From the NCBI RefSeq assembly GCF_900105165.1, contig NZ_LT629740.1:1860001-1924000 (forward strand): a stretch of 64,000 bases of DNA. Reading direction: 5' to 3'. Under the pieces are notes generated by a model, which was given only the letters and a program-made list of their open reading frames with translations, searched no databases and had not been told where the DNA came from. The DNA is from Mucilaginibacter mallensis. Lineage in GTDB: Bacteria; Bacteroidota; Bacteroidia; Sphingobacteriales; Sphingobacteriaceae. A program made the translations under genes and the position numbers. Below are positions 36,834-46,073 of this stretch, in pieces (the stretch's first letter is position 1; every line of letters begins with the position of its first letter).

Positions 36834-37910
36834 ATGAAAAATAGCTATTTATTAATTGCCGGCGTATTATTATTAGGTATGCAGGCGGCCTGTGTTAAAG
36901 AACCAGAAGCCATATCATCACAGGCAACAGGCAGCCGGCCGCTGCTAACCATTTTAAAGAATAACTTCTCTTACAGTATGTTTTATACGGCGCTGGAACG
37001 TACTGGATTGGATAAAACACTGGGGGGCAAAGGCCCGTTTACTGTATTGGCACCTGACAACGATGCCTTTACTTTGTCGGGGATTAATGCTGACAGCCTT
37101 TCCCGTATTGATACTGCCACATTAAAAAAAATAATCAGTTATCATATTATACCGGCAAGTATCTCATACGCGTCCATTCCGCAAACTATTGACTTTGCTT
37201 ATAAAAGCCTGGCCGGTCAGCTGGTTTATTTTTCAGTACCCATTCCTGGGCCTCAGCAAACCCAATATGTAGGCAACCAAATTCTACATATTAATGGTGT
37301 AACGGTTAATAAATTGGATATAGCAGCCAGCAATGGATATATCATGGATCTCAGTAAGGTATTAAACTATCCCGCAGCATCTGTAAAGGCGTATTTGGAG
37401 AGCACACCACAATACAGCTATTTTGTGCAGGCGCTCAAGCAATTCGGACTGTTTAACATGCTTGACAAGCCGGGGCCTTTTGTTGTATTGGCTCCTACCA
37501 ACAATGATTTTATACAGAATGGGATAGATCAGGCGGCAATTGCAAATTTAGATACACTTACCTATAAAAAATTCTTATTCAGTGCAGATATATTATCGCC
37601 GCAATTATTTTTTTTAAGCGATTTTTTTGATGCACCCCTTCAGCCAACTTTTCCTGCTTATGTAACTCCCGACGTTTTGCTGCTGTTTACCGCCGACCGT
37701 TATAACGGTGTTAGCTATGGAGTAGTGCCATATAATTATATAGCTATTCAAGCTAATCCTTTCCCCCCTGATTATGGAGACCCATATCTTTATGACGCAA
37801 CCTATGCGCCAATAGGCTTCAGCGACCCTGACCATCTGGCTGTAAATGGAGTTGTACACGGGACAAGCGATTTACCCGTCTTGCCTGATAGCGCTAAAAT
37901 TCATCGATAA
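36834..37910 (+). CDS. Fasciclin (FAS1) domain lipoprotein 1
   Basis: A 358-aa lipoprotein (QAACVKE lipobox, Cys20) with two FAS1 domains. The first is ~38-175 (SMFYTALERTGL...GPFTVLAPDNDAF...LKKIISYHIIP) and the second ~182-355 (SYFVQALKQFGLFNMLDKPGPFVVLAPTNNDF). FAS1 domains mediate adhesion or carbohydrate/protein binding. The start at 36834 gives the lipoprotein signal directly; it lies 7 bp after the previous stop. First of four FAS1 genes in a row. Confidence 0.9.
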   Translation: MKNSYLLIAGVLLLGMQAACVKEPEAISSQATGSRPLLTILKNNFSYSMFYTALERTGLDKTLGGKGPFTVLAPDNDAFTLSGINADSLSRIDTATLKKIISYHIIPASISYASIPQTIDFAYKSLAGQLVYFSVPIPGPQQTQYVGNQILHINGVTVNKLDIAASNGYIMDLSKVLNYPAASVKAYLESTPQYSYFVQALKQFGLFNMLDKPGPFVVLAPTNNDFIQNGIDQAAIANLDTLTYKKFLFSADILSPQLFFLSDFFDAPLQPTFPAYVTPDVLLLFTADRYNGVSYGVVPYNYIAIQANPFPPDYGDPYLYDATYAPIGFSDPDHLAVNGVVHGTSDLPVLPDSAKIHR

Positions 37911-37926
37911 TATTCAAACTGATTTT

Positions 37927-39177
37927 ATGAAAAAGAAATTATTACAAACAAATATATTGCTTGCAATTTTCGGGTTAAGCTTTTCCATGCTGCTCGGCGG
38001 GTGTTTAAAGCCATCAGACGGTGAAATTGTAAAAGCTGTCCCTCTCCCCTTTAAAGGACAGAATATGGCGAAAACGCTGGCTGGAGAAAGCTCTTTAACC
38101 TTATTTTACCAGGCATTTAACAGGCTGGCGCTTGCTTCGGTTATAACGCCAAATACCGGGTTTACCATATTTGCACCTACAGATTCAGCCATGAAGGCAG
38201 CAGGGCTAGATGCTGCGGGTATTACGAAGCTTCCTATAGATTCCCTGCGTAAGCTGATCATGTATCATATTGCAAACGGGGTTTATGATGATAACGCGCT
38301 TACAAGCAGTATAACCAGCAAACAGGTAACAACCTTACAGCAAGACACCGTATCCGACATACACGGATTTGGGTCGGTAGTTGTGCCGCCCTTATTTATT
38401 AAAGAAGATAAGGTATTGTATTTAAATGGCATAGCCGTTGTAAAAAGCAAGCCTGCAATTCAGACATCGAACGGGTATATATATCCGATCAATAGCCTGA
38501 TTACCGGTATTCCATCAAGAACCTTATATGATGTTATTAAGTCGGACCCGGATTTAACCTTATATAACCAGGCCCTGATCATTGCTGACAGTATACGTGA
38601 TGTCGCGACCGGTTTTCCAGACCCTTTTTTAGACGATGTAGCTACTTTTAGTAATCCAATAAAGTTCTCGATTTACGGAAATAATTATGCAAGCTTTTAT
38701 CCAACCGTACTGGCACCTACAAATAAGGCATTTAACGATGCCGGCTTTTATACGGTAAATGATATCAGGCAGTTTGCACTGCGCTCACAAACAGGCTACG
38801 GTGCTGATTATCCAGCATTTAATTTTTCGCCGGTAGATAGCGTATTGAAACATCATATCCTTTATAACTATAACGTTGCTCAAGGCGATCCAAGCACATT
38901 TGTAGGTATTATAAGGATATTTTATAATGACCTGCTCGATCCTGCTATTAACAATGGTGTTTACAATAATTACTTGGGGCCGGGTTTGGGGTATGCAACG
39001 CCCTTAACTTTTTCAGCCAGCAACGGCGCGGTAAATATTAAATGGAACAGCGACCCGGCATCACCACTTGTTGTATTGCCCCTTGATGTCTCCGCGCTAC
39101 ATCCTGTGAATAATTTTATTGCCTCGAACGGGGCTTTATATAAGATTGATAAACTTTTTTACCCCATAGTGAAATAA
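37927..39177 (+). CDS. Fasciclin (FAS1) domain lipoprotein 2
   Basis: A 416-aa lipoprotein (LLGGCLKPS, Cys22) with two FAS1 domains. The first is clear (~52-190, LTLFYQAFNRLAL...GFTIFAPTDSAM...LRKLIMYHIANG). The second is more divergent and carries an insertion (~200-410, LYDVIKSDPDLTLYNQAL...TVLAPTNKAFNDAGF...LKHHILYNY). An upstream in-frame ATG at 37846 lies inside the previous gene, so 37927 is the start. Sequence similarity to the other FAS1 proteins is limited to the motifs, so the four copies are old. Confidence 0.9.
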   Translation: MKKKLLQTNILLAIFGLSFSMLLGGCLKPSDGEIVKAVPLPFKGQNMAKTLAGESSLTLFYQAFNRLALASVITPNTGFTIFAPTDSAMKAAGLDAAGITKLPIDSLRKLIMYHIANGVYDDNALTSSITSKQVTTLQQDTVSDIHGFGSVVVPPLFIKEDKVLYLNGIAVVKSKPAIQTSNGYIYPINSLITGIPSRTLYDVIKSDPDLTLYNQALIIADSIRDVATGFPDPFLDDVATFSNPIKFSIYGNNYASFYPTVLAPTNKAFNDAGFYTVNDIRQFALRSQTGYGADYPAFNFSPVDSVLKHHILYNYNVAQGDPSTFVGIIRIFYNDLLDPAINNGVYNNYLGPGLGYATPLTFSASNGAVNIKWNSDPASPLVVLPLDVSALHPVNNFIASNGALYKIDKLFYPIVK

Positions 39178-39185
39178 TCATACTA

Positions 39186-40250
39186 ATGATGAATATAAAA
39201 CATAGGAACAATAATCGATGTAAATTCTTTAAACAGGGGATTTGCGCGGTGTTATTTATTTTGGCTATAAACGGCTGCAAAAAAGATAATCAGATTGTTA
39301 AAACCCCGGATGCGGGAAGCGGAAGCACGATAGATTTTGTATTGAATGATAACTTTAGTTTAAATGTTGTGTATGCCGGATTGCAATATGCCGGTTTGAT
39401 TGATACGCTTGCCAAGCCCGGCCCATATACTTTCCTGGCCTCTGATAATAATGCTTTTTTAATGGAGGGTGTTACCCAGTATGGCTTTTACTATTTTGGT
39501 AGCGTGGGTCGTGTTCAAAATATTATGCGTTACTGCATCCTGAACGGAAACATTTCGTTTAAAAGTCTTCCATTGGTTCAAAACAAACCCTTTTTAACAC
39601 ATGGAGGTGGAAATGTTTATGTTACCAAATATTTGAATGGCAGCGATACTATAGTTACCGTTAATGGATTAATATTGAGCAGTATAGACAATCGGGCATC
39701 CAATGGGCTGATCCAGGTGCTGCCACAAGTCATGAACCCGGAAATATATCAGAAGCTGGTTGATCATATCCATAACGATACAACGCTCACCATGTTTTCC
39801 GCTGCTTTACAGCGCTGCAAGCTTGATGTTTCACTATTATCCGGCAGTGATGAGTATACACTGCTGGCCCCTTCAAATACAGCTTTTTATAAGTCAGGTC
39901 AACTCGGCAAGGATTTGGGAATAAGCACATTGGATAGTATCCTTACCGCTGATCCTGTAAAGCTGACCGCATTTTTAAAATATCACATCATTAAGGGTCG
40001 GTATTTCGAAGGTGATCTGTACCGGAATATGCAAGCAGATCCAACAGGCATCGTCATGCTGGACGGGGGAAAGGTAGTTATCGGAGGATATCCAAGCGGT
40101 TTTCACGCTATCACTTTTTTAGGGAGTGGTAATAATGGCATCCCATCTCAGATTCCTACCCCAGTATTTTATGATGGAACTATTAATTACGCTGATATTC
40201 CGTGTGGCAACGGGGTGATCCATATTATTAACCAGGTACTTATTCCTTAA
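39186..40250 (+). CDS. Fasciclin (FAS1) domain lipoprotein 3
   Basis: A 354-aa lipoprotein (AINGCKKDN, Cys31 after a basic N-terminus) with two FAS1 domains: ~50-190 (NVVYAGLQYAGLIDTLAKPGPYTFLASDNNAF) and ~200-352 (LTMFSAALQRCKLD...EYTLLAPSNTAF...FLKYHIIKG). It ends with the usual FAS1 'GVIHIINQVLIP' strand. Spacing to its neighbours is 8 and 11 bp. Confidence 0.9.
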   Translation: MMNIKHRNNNRCKFFKQGICAVLFILAINGCKKDNQIVKTPDAGSGSTIDFVLNDNFSLNVVYAGLQYAGLIDTLAKPGPYTFLASDNNAFLMEGVTQYGFYYFGSVGRVQNIMRYCILNGNISFKSLPLVQNKPFLTHGGGNVYVTKYLNGSDTIVTVNGLILSSIDNRASNGLIQVLPQVMNPEIYQKLVDHIHNDTTLTMFSAALQRCKLDVSLLSGSDEYTLLAPSNTAFYKSGQLGKDLGISTLDSILTADPVKLTAFLKYHIIKGRYFEGDLYRNMQADPTGIVMLDGGKVVIGGYPSGFHAITFLGSGNNGIPSQIPTPVFYDGTINYADIPCGNGVIHIINQVLIP

Positions 40251-40261
40251 ATGCTTTTTAT

Positions 40262-41263
40262 ATGGGAACAAAATATAAATATCAAAAAAAAATGAAAATA
40301 AACAACCGATGCCGTATCATCATTGTTTCGTTGTTTCTGCCTCTTTTCTTCTTAATATCCTGTAAGAAAGAAAATGCGAATCAATTTAATCAGGCAAAAC
40401 AAACGGTTTTTCAATACATCAGTACCAGTAAAAGTCTAGGCCTTTATCAGGCAGCGCTAAAAAGAGCAGGAATGTATAATGCGGAAACGTTTAGTACTGG
40501 TGGCCCATTTACGGTATTTGCCCCGGTGGATTCAGCATTTATCAATGCCGGCCTTACACTGGATAGCATCAATAAGTATGATCCTCAGGCATTAGCATTG
40601 GTGCTTAAATATGATATAACTTTTGGCAAAATCAGCGCTGCCAGCTTGGTAGGATTTTATGCGGAGGATGTACAATCCCAAAACCCAACGTTTAAACCAA
40701 GAATTACTAAAAACTATTACGGGATCTTTTTTGATGGTATCCCGTTGGTAGCCGGTTCAAGTATGGATTTGGGTGATGGTGCTTTACATGAATTAAAAAG
40801 AATGCCGTTCCCGCCGACGACTGACATATTTGATCTGATCAACAAGTCGCCTGATCTTACCTTTTTCGCAGCAGCTCTTAAGCATATTGGTTATGATGCC
40901 ATGTTTTCGGTACCGCCACCTCCCAATCCCTATATTACCGGTGATGCTGCACTTTATTATACACTTTTTGCCCCTACTAATGAAGCCTACAAAAAATTCG
41001 GCTACCCTGATATTGCGGCAATCTATGCAGATGCCCCCTCTAATTTGCAATACTATATAGACACCTATATTATTCCCGGTAAGGTTTTTACTTCAGCTTT
41101 TATTGGTGGATATGCACTTGCTGGAGCTAACTATTATGTACAGGCTGATGGTTTCTCAATTTTTGCCATTGGAAATGTAGGACTTACTCATATTATACAC
41201 CCGGACATAGTGGCGACCAATGGTGTAATCCATATTGTCGATCAGGTAATCGTATCCCATTAG
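40262..41263 (+). CDS. Fasciclin (FAS1) domain lipoprotein 4
   Basis: A 333-aa lipoprotein (LISCKKEN, Cys34 from this start; the ATG at 40292 would give a more usual signal length). It has two FAS1 domains: ~50-180 (LGLYQAALKRAGM...GPFTVFAPVDSAF) and ~190-331 (LTFFAAALKHIGY...YTLFAPTNEAYKKFGY), ending NGVIHIVDQVIV. It is the last of the FAS1 series before the second receptor, from which it is separated by 84 bp. Confidence 0.9.
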   Translation: MGTKYKYQKKMKINNRCRIIIVSLFLPLFFLISCKKENANQFNQAKQTVFQYISTSKSLGLYQAALKRAGMYNAETFSTGGPFTVFAPVDSAFINAGLTLDSINKYDPQALALVLKYDITFGKISAASLVGFYAEDVQSQNPTFKPRITKNYYGIFFDGIPLVAGSSMDLGDGALHELKRMPFPPTTDIFDLINKSPDLTFFAAALKHIGYDAMFSVPPPPNPYITGDAALYYTLFAPTNEAYKKFGYPDIAAIYADAPSNLQYYIDTYIIPGKVFTSAFIGGYALAGANYYVQADGFSIFAIGNVGLTHIIHPDIVATNGVIHIVDQVIVSH

Positions 41264-41347
41264 GAAGTACACTTAATTAATCAATGCTTACAAGTTGTTA
41301 AAATAATAGAAAAAGTCAGATAGCAATATTGCTAAAACCAAATAGAG

Positions 41348-44300
41348 ATGAAAAAGATATACGCTATGAAATACTTCATACTGGCTGGCCTTTGCCTGAT
41401 AATTTGTTTTGCGGGCCAAAAAACAAGCGCCCAGGAAACAAGTGGCGGCTTGCGCGGGCAGGTGCTGGATGCCACGAACCAGCCATTACCAGGGGTAACG
41501 GTAACGGCAGTGCACACGGCTTCCGGTACCAAATACGCTACGGCGACAGGTAACGATGGCCGTTATAACCTGCCGGGTTTAAGGGTAGGCGGACCCTATA
41601 CTATAGAAGTAAAGTTCTTGAGTATGAACACAGAAACAAGAATGATCCAGCAGATCAGTTTGGGTGAGCCGTTAACGCTGAACTTCGTGCTCACAGATAA
41701 TACAAAAACTCTAAACGAGGTAGTGGTCAAAAGCTCAAAAAGCGGTCCCAAGGCCAACAACTACGGAACCGGCCAAAACATCTCCAATAATCAGATAAAT
41801 AACCAGCCTACGATTAACCGGAGCATAACAGATATAACCAAAATGGTGCCGCAGGGCTCAAAGGATAATTCATTTGCCGGTACTAATTTCCGGTACAATA
41901 ACGTAACTATTGATGGCGCCATCAACAACGATGCAATTGGTTTCAGTCCATCGGCAGGTGGCCAAACAGGTTCATCGGGTATGCCGGGTTCTTCTACCCG
42001 CACCAATCCTATTTCACTGGATGCCATTCAGGACATCCAGGTTTATATCGCCCCCTATGATGTAAAGATTGGCAACTTTACCGGTGGAAGTATCAACGCT
42101 GTAACCCGTTCGGGCACCAACGAGGTGCAAGGTTCGGTTTATAGCTTTGGAAGTGCTGCTGCGCTGGTGGGCCCGGATAATACCGGAACTGAACTGAACA
42201 GCAAGCTGCCTTCGGCTTATTATAATTACCAGACCGGTTTTCGTTTGGGTTTTCCGCTGATCAAAAATAAATTGTTCTTTTTTACCAATGAAGAGATCAC
42301 GAGGCGACAGGATCCCGTGCTGGAAGTTGCAGGCAGCCCGGCAACCGCTGGTATCCTGAGTGCAGCAGATGCGCAAAAGATCATTGATTACTCCATCAAA
42401 AATTACAACTTCGATCCAGGTACGGCCGGGCAATTCAATACTTATTCCAACTCTACCAAGTTTTTCAATCGCCTGGACTGGAATATTGATGATAAAAGCC
42501 AGTTTACAATCCGGAATAATTATATTCTTTCGGATGCCTTAAACATGGAAAGAGATCAGTTTGACTTTCGTTTCGGCAGCATCGCCTACAAACAAAACAA
42601 TAATCAAAACTCTACGGTTGCCGAGCTGAAGACCAGGTTCAGCAATAACTTTTCCAACAGTGCAGTGGTGGGTTATACTAATATTCATGATTACCGCACA
42701 CCAACAAGTGATCCTTCATTCCCGCAGGTACAGATCGTGGGTAATACACCGGGGGCCACTATCTTCTTTGGTACAGATCGTGAAGCCTCTATCTTCAATA
42801 TGAAGCAAAGTACTTTTGAATTGACGGATAACCTGGTTTGGAATTTGGGCAAGCATACCCTTACCGTAGGTACGCATAATGAATTCTACAAGATTAATTA
42901 CGGCTTTGTGAATGCATGGAACGGAAGGGTGACTTATCAGAGTATAGATGACTTTTTAAATAGTGACCCGGAGCGGGTGCAAGGCAGCTATAATTATACC
43001 AATAACAGCCGGAATTACATATTAGCCAACCCTGGGGCGGTATTCAATGTGAACTTTTATAGCACCTATATACAGGATGAGATACAGGTAACCGATAAGT
43101 TTAGATTTACCCCCGGATTAAGGTTTGATTACCAACAGGTACCAACCAAACAGATATTGAGCGTAAAATCACAGAATTCCTTTACCGATCCTAATTTTGG
43201 CACCACCTATACCTATACACCATTAAACCAGATCACCGGTAATTATCTTGGTGCAGTGCAGATCTCTCCCAGGATTGGCTTCCGTTATGATGCCAGGGGC
43301 GACCAAAGCCTGGTACTGCGCGGCGGTTTGGGTATGTTCACCTCAAGGATACCATTCGCCTGGTTAGGCTACGCCTTTTATAATAACGGTAATACATATG
43401 GCGCCTATGACCAGAAAACAGACGGCACGCCGCCTTATGCATTTAACGGGAATCCCTTGAGTCATACGCCGGGCACAGGTATCGGCAGCTTCGCGGGGGG
43501 GAACGGACAAGTCATTAATGATGTTAACGCTGGTAAAACTCAGGTAGACGCGATTGATAATAATTTCAAGATGCCAAAAGTGCTGAGGGGCAGTTTGGCG
43601 CTCGATTATAAAGATCCGAACGGGTTTAAGTACACGGTAGAAGGTATCTACACCAAAACCATCCATGACATTGTTTTTAAGCAGATAAACTTAACGGATA
43701 ACCCAACTTATTATGCTTATGATACCGCGGCTACGCAAAGAAAGCAGCCGATCTTTCCCGGTCAAAATCCAAGAAATCCTCAATTTGCGAACGTATACGA
43801 AATGTCCAACACCTCGCAGGGATACCGTTACAGCATCACCGGGCAGATAGCCAAAAACTTTGATAATGGCTTTGTGTTTTCAGCAGCTTACACTTATGGA
43901 GAATCAAAAGATGTATCAAACGGGATCAGGAACTCTTTTGAATCCAATTGGCAGCTCAACCAGGCGCTGAACCCTAACAACCCGCAACTGGCCAATTCCA
44001 ATTTTGATATCCGTAACCGGATCGTTGCAAGTGCGAATTATCGTAAAGCCTGGAATAAAGTATGGGTAAGTAATTTTACTTTATTTGTGACAGCTCAATC
44101 CGGCAGCCCTTTTACTTATGGTTTTGTGAATTATAACCCGCAAAATACACCGCAACAGGTAGGCTTGGCTTACATTCCGGCAAAAGGAGAGACCATTAAT
44201 TTCTTCGCAGCAACGTCAACGCAAACCGCACAGCAGCAGGCTGATGCATTTGATAAATTTATCGATGGTAATTCCTATTTAAGTTCCAGAAGGGGAGGTT

Positions 44301-44647
44301 TTACCGAGCGAAATGCTGCCAGAACGCCATGGAATAATGATGCCGACTTTCATTTTGCGCAGGATATCAACTTGAATAAGGAAAAAGAGCCATCTAAATG
44401 GCACACGCTTACCTTTAGTATCGATATCACTAATCTGACCAACCTGATCGACAAGAACTGGGGTAAAGTTTATTTCTCACCAAATACTTATAATTCTACT
44501 GCCAGCGTGGGTCTTGTGCCTTACATTCCGGCGAGGTCATCACAGGGTTACCCGCTGTATCAGTTCATTAATCCGGGCTTGCCCTATTCCGTTGACCCGC
44601 TGGCTTCCAGGTGGCAGATGCAGATCGGTGCCAGGTATACCTTTTAA
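41348..44647 (+). CDS. Oar-like TonB-dependent receptor
   Basis: A 1099-aa outer-membrane receptor. A signal peptide (to ~28, TSAQ) precedes a Cna-B/carboxypeptidase-like domain (~32-115, GLRGQVLDATNQPLPGV) and a plug (~150-250, with VTIDGAINNDAIG and SGTNEVQGS). A very large barrel ends in MQIGARYTF. The GTSIDAI-like plug and 'GGSINAVTRSGTN' motif match the Oar family (Myxococcus adhesin/exporter-like receptors). It has no STN domain, so it is an effector rather than the sensor. Oar-type proteins are linked to protein export and surface display, which would fit an adhesin locus. Confidence 0.9.
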   Translation: MKKIYAMKYFILAGLCLIICFAGQKTSAQETSGGLRGQVLDATNQPLPGVTVTAVHTASGTKYATATGNDGRYNLPGLRVGGPYTIEVKFLSMNTETRMIQQISLGEPLTLNFVLTDNTKTLNEVVVKSSKSGPKANNYGTGQNISNNQINNQPTINRSITDITKMVPQGSKDNSFAGTNFRYNNVTIDGAINNDAIGFSPSAGGQTGSSGMPGSSTRTNPISLDAIQDIQVYIAPYDVKIGNFTGGSINAVTRSGTNEVQGSVYSFGSAAALVGPDNTGTELNSKLPSAYYNYQTGFRLGFPLIKNKLFFFTNEEITRRQDPVLEVAGSPATAGILSAADAQKIIDYSIKNYNFDPGTAGQFNTYSNSTKFFNRLDWNIDDKSQFTIRNNYILSDALNMERDQFDFRFGSIAYKQNNNQNSTVAELKTRFSNNFSNSAVVGYTNIHDYRTPTSDPSFPQVQIVGNTPGATIFFGTDREASIFNMKQSTFELTDNLVWNLGKHTLTVGTHNEFYKINYGFVNAWNGRVTYQSIDDFLNSDPERVQGSYNYTNNSRNYILANPGAVFNVNFYSTYIQDEIQVTDKFRFTPGLRFDYQQVPTKQILSVKSQNSFTDPNFGTTYTYTPLNQITGNYLGAVQISPRIGFRYDARGDQSLVLRGGLGMFTSRIPFAWLGYAFYNNGNTYGAYDQKTDGTPPYAFNGNPLSHTPGTGIGSFAGGNGQVINDVNAGKTQVDAIDNNFKMPKVLRGSLALDYKDPNGFKYTVEGIYTKTIHDIVFKQINLTDNPTYYAYDTAATQRKQPIFPGQNPRNPQFANVYEMSNTSQGYRYSITGQIAKNFDNGFVFSAAYTYGESKDVSNGIRNSFESNWQLNQALNPNNPQLANSNFDIRNRIVASANYRKAWNKVWVSNFTLFVTAQSGSPFTYGFVNYNPQNTPQQVGLAYIPAKGETINFFAATSTQTAQQQADAFDKFIDGNSYLSSRRGGFTERNAARTPWNNDADFHFAQDINLNKEKEPSKWHTLTFSIDITNLTNLIDKNWGKVYFSPNTYNSTASVGLVPYIPARSSQGYPLYQFINPGLPYSVDPLASRWQMQIGARYTF

Positions 44648-44909
44648 ATCCATGTACCTTCAATGTTACAAATATGTAGCAGAGTGTTCTTGACCAAATC
44701 GAAAAATAGCCTTGAATTAACTATTGTATATCGAAAACAACGATTTTGCCTCATAGCTAGAAGGTTATCTTGAGAGACTCATAATCTTCTACTCTAAATT
44801 CAAGTTATTCGCTTCTATGAATTTCTACAAATGAACATTCAATAGTTTTGTGGTTCGAGTTTGCACCATAAACGTCCTCAAATTCGAGCTATTTTTTGTA
44901 AATCAGCTA

Positions 44910-44930
44910 TAAACTGGTTCGAAATTAGAC
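44910..44930 (+). repeat. Repeat word, copy 1 (pair with 54831-54851)
   Basis: AAACTGGTTCGAAAT then TAGACC-like bases. The same word is at 54831 with AGATCC following. Both copies lie 15-20 bp before a long hairpin on the same strand. Confidence 0.5.
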
Positions 44931-44945
44931 CAATGATCACCCTTC

Positions 44946-44990
44946 ATGGGACGAAATCATTTTTTGATGATTTTTGTCCCATTTTTTTTG
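44946..44990 (+). terminator. Strong terminator downstream of the FAS1/receptor locus
   Basis: ATGGGACGAAATCAT (44946-44960) pairs with ATGATTTTTGTCCCAT (44967-44982) with one bulge, followed by eight Ts. It is about 300 bp past the Oar-like receptor. The 300 bp between (44648-44945) contain no gene that I can see. Confidence 0.75.
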
Positions 44991-45017
44991 CCCGTAACTC
45001 TTTGTTTTTCAGATAAA

Positions 45018-45500
45018 TCAATTGTGCTCTTGGTTCATCTCAAGAGTTCGATGTATTATCCCATCGTAGGTTATTTTTTCTGGAAACAGCATCCCTTCTA
45101 GGTATCTTTTATCATTTACGTCAGATTTTTCATATAATTTGTTAATATGAATTAATATTTCAACTGCTTGTTTTACAATGAGTTTGACTGGAAAAGCTAT
45201 TGAGTTTTGTAAAATTAATTAATTCAACCGCAGTTCTAATCTTTTAATTTTTTCAGTCCATTCTGTTTTTATTTTTCGAAAGTCATCTGCCTCGATATCA
45301 TTATTTATCATTAATTGGCAAACGTAGTTGGATATTCCGGGCGGCTTGACCATGTGATTCCGTGCTTTAAGTTCAGGTATTTGTGTAAGATAAATCACTA
45401 AATTGATTTTGCGCGCAAGGGTATTAGTATGATCAAAGTGTTTTGGAATTATATTTTTGATATTCCGGAATGAGGAGATCAATGACTCCGGAAGCTCCAT
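45018..45500 (-). pseudogene. Serine recombinase remnant (C-terminal region, frameshifted)
   Basis: The upstream part (45500 to 45219) reads as a 93-aa frame ending NDIEADDFRKIKTEWTEKIK, typical of the coiled region of large serine recombinases. After a stop, another frame continues to 45018 with VNDKRYLEGMLFPEKITYDG and IIHRT. This is the conserved C-terminal 'KR..iG.lFPEKltFdG..hRT' end of Bacteroidota site-specific recombinases. The catalytic N-terminal domain is missing. It is a dead integration enzyme, probably left by an element that once occupied this area. Confidence 0.75.
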
Positions 45501-45505
45501 TTCTA

Positions 45506-45913
45506 CTATTGTTTTTTTAATTTATAAGTATAAACGTTTTGGCTAGCATCTGTTTTTGATAAAAATATACTGTCTCCTTTTATAACGTATGTATAGGAGC
45601 CATTCAGCACAGCAGTAGTGACTACGCTAGTATTATCAGGAAATATTTCCGTATTCGTAAAGGTTGCCGTCTCGCCATTAATTAGGTAGTTTCCTTTGCC
45701 TGTTGTCAGTGTCGAGGAACTTGTTAAAGAATTGAATTGTCCCGATTGCAGGGAAACTACAACGCTATCTCTTAAAGTCCAGCCGCTTTGGTTACTCGCA
45801 AGAAATTTACCCGAGTAATCTCCATCAAAAATTGCTTTTCCATTGTTGTCTTTTTTGCATCCGCTAACACTAAGCAATAGCAGTAAAATAAAAAATAATC
45901 CTTTTGGTTTCAT
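45506..45913 (-). CDS. Small lipoprotein, lipocalin-like size
   Basis: A 135-aa SPII lipoprotein (SVSGCKK, Cys19) with a small beta-barrel-like pattern of alternating strands and many Thr/Ser. The opening IFDGDYSGKFLA and the ending NVYTYKLKK resemble small lipocalin-like proteins of the phylum, but no family is assigned. It stands alone beside the recombinase remnant, 160 bp from the next gene; that gap holds an ACGGTTAA/TTAACCGT inverted repeat. Confidence 0.65.
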   Translation of the reverse strand: MKPKGLFFILLLLLSVSGCKKDNNGKAIFDGDYSGKFLASNQSGWTLRDSVVVSLQSGQFNSLTSSSTLTTGKGNYLINGETATFTNTEIFPDNTSVVTTAVLNGSYTYVIKGDSIFLSKTDASQNVYTYKLKKQ

Positions 45914-46073
45914 AATTGTGTTTTTTATTATTTCGAATTAGGTACAAACATTGTTACATGAACGAAACGGTTAAATAAAACTATATTTCTGTTGATCAGA
46001 CCCCAATTTAAAACGAACGATGACCCTATCCGGATTGCTTGTCTTTATATAGTTAACCGTTCTTTGATTAAAC

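Noticed and set aside
44840..44880. GGTTCGAGTTTGCACCA, tRNA-end-like
   Set aside because: There is no paired T-stem or acceptor partner, and the match to tRNA-His is only a short word; chance in AT-rich DNA is likely.
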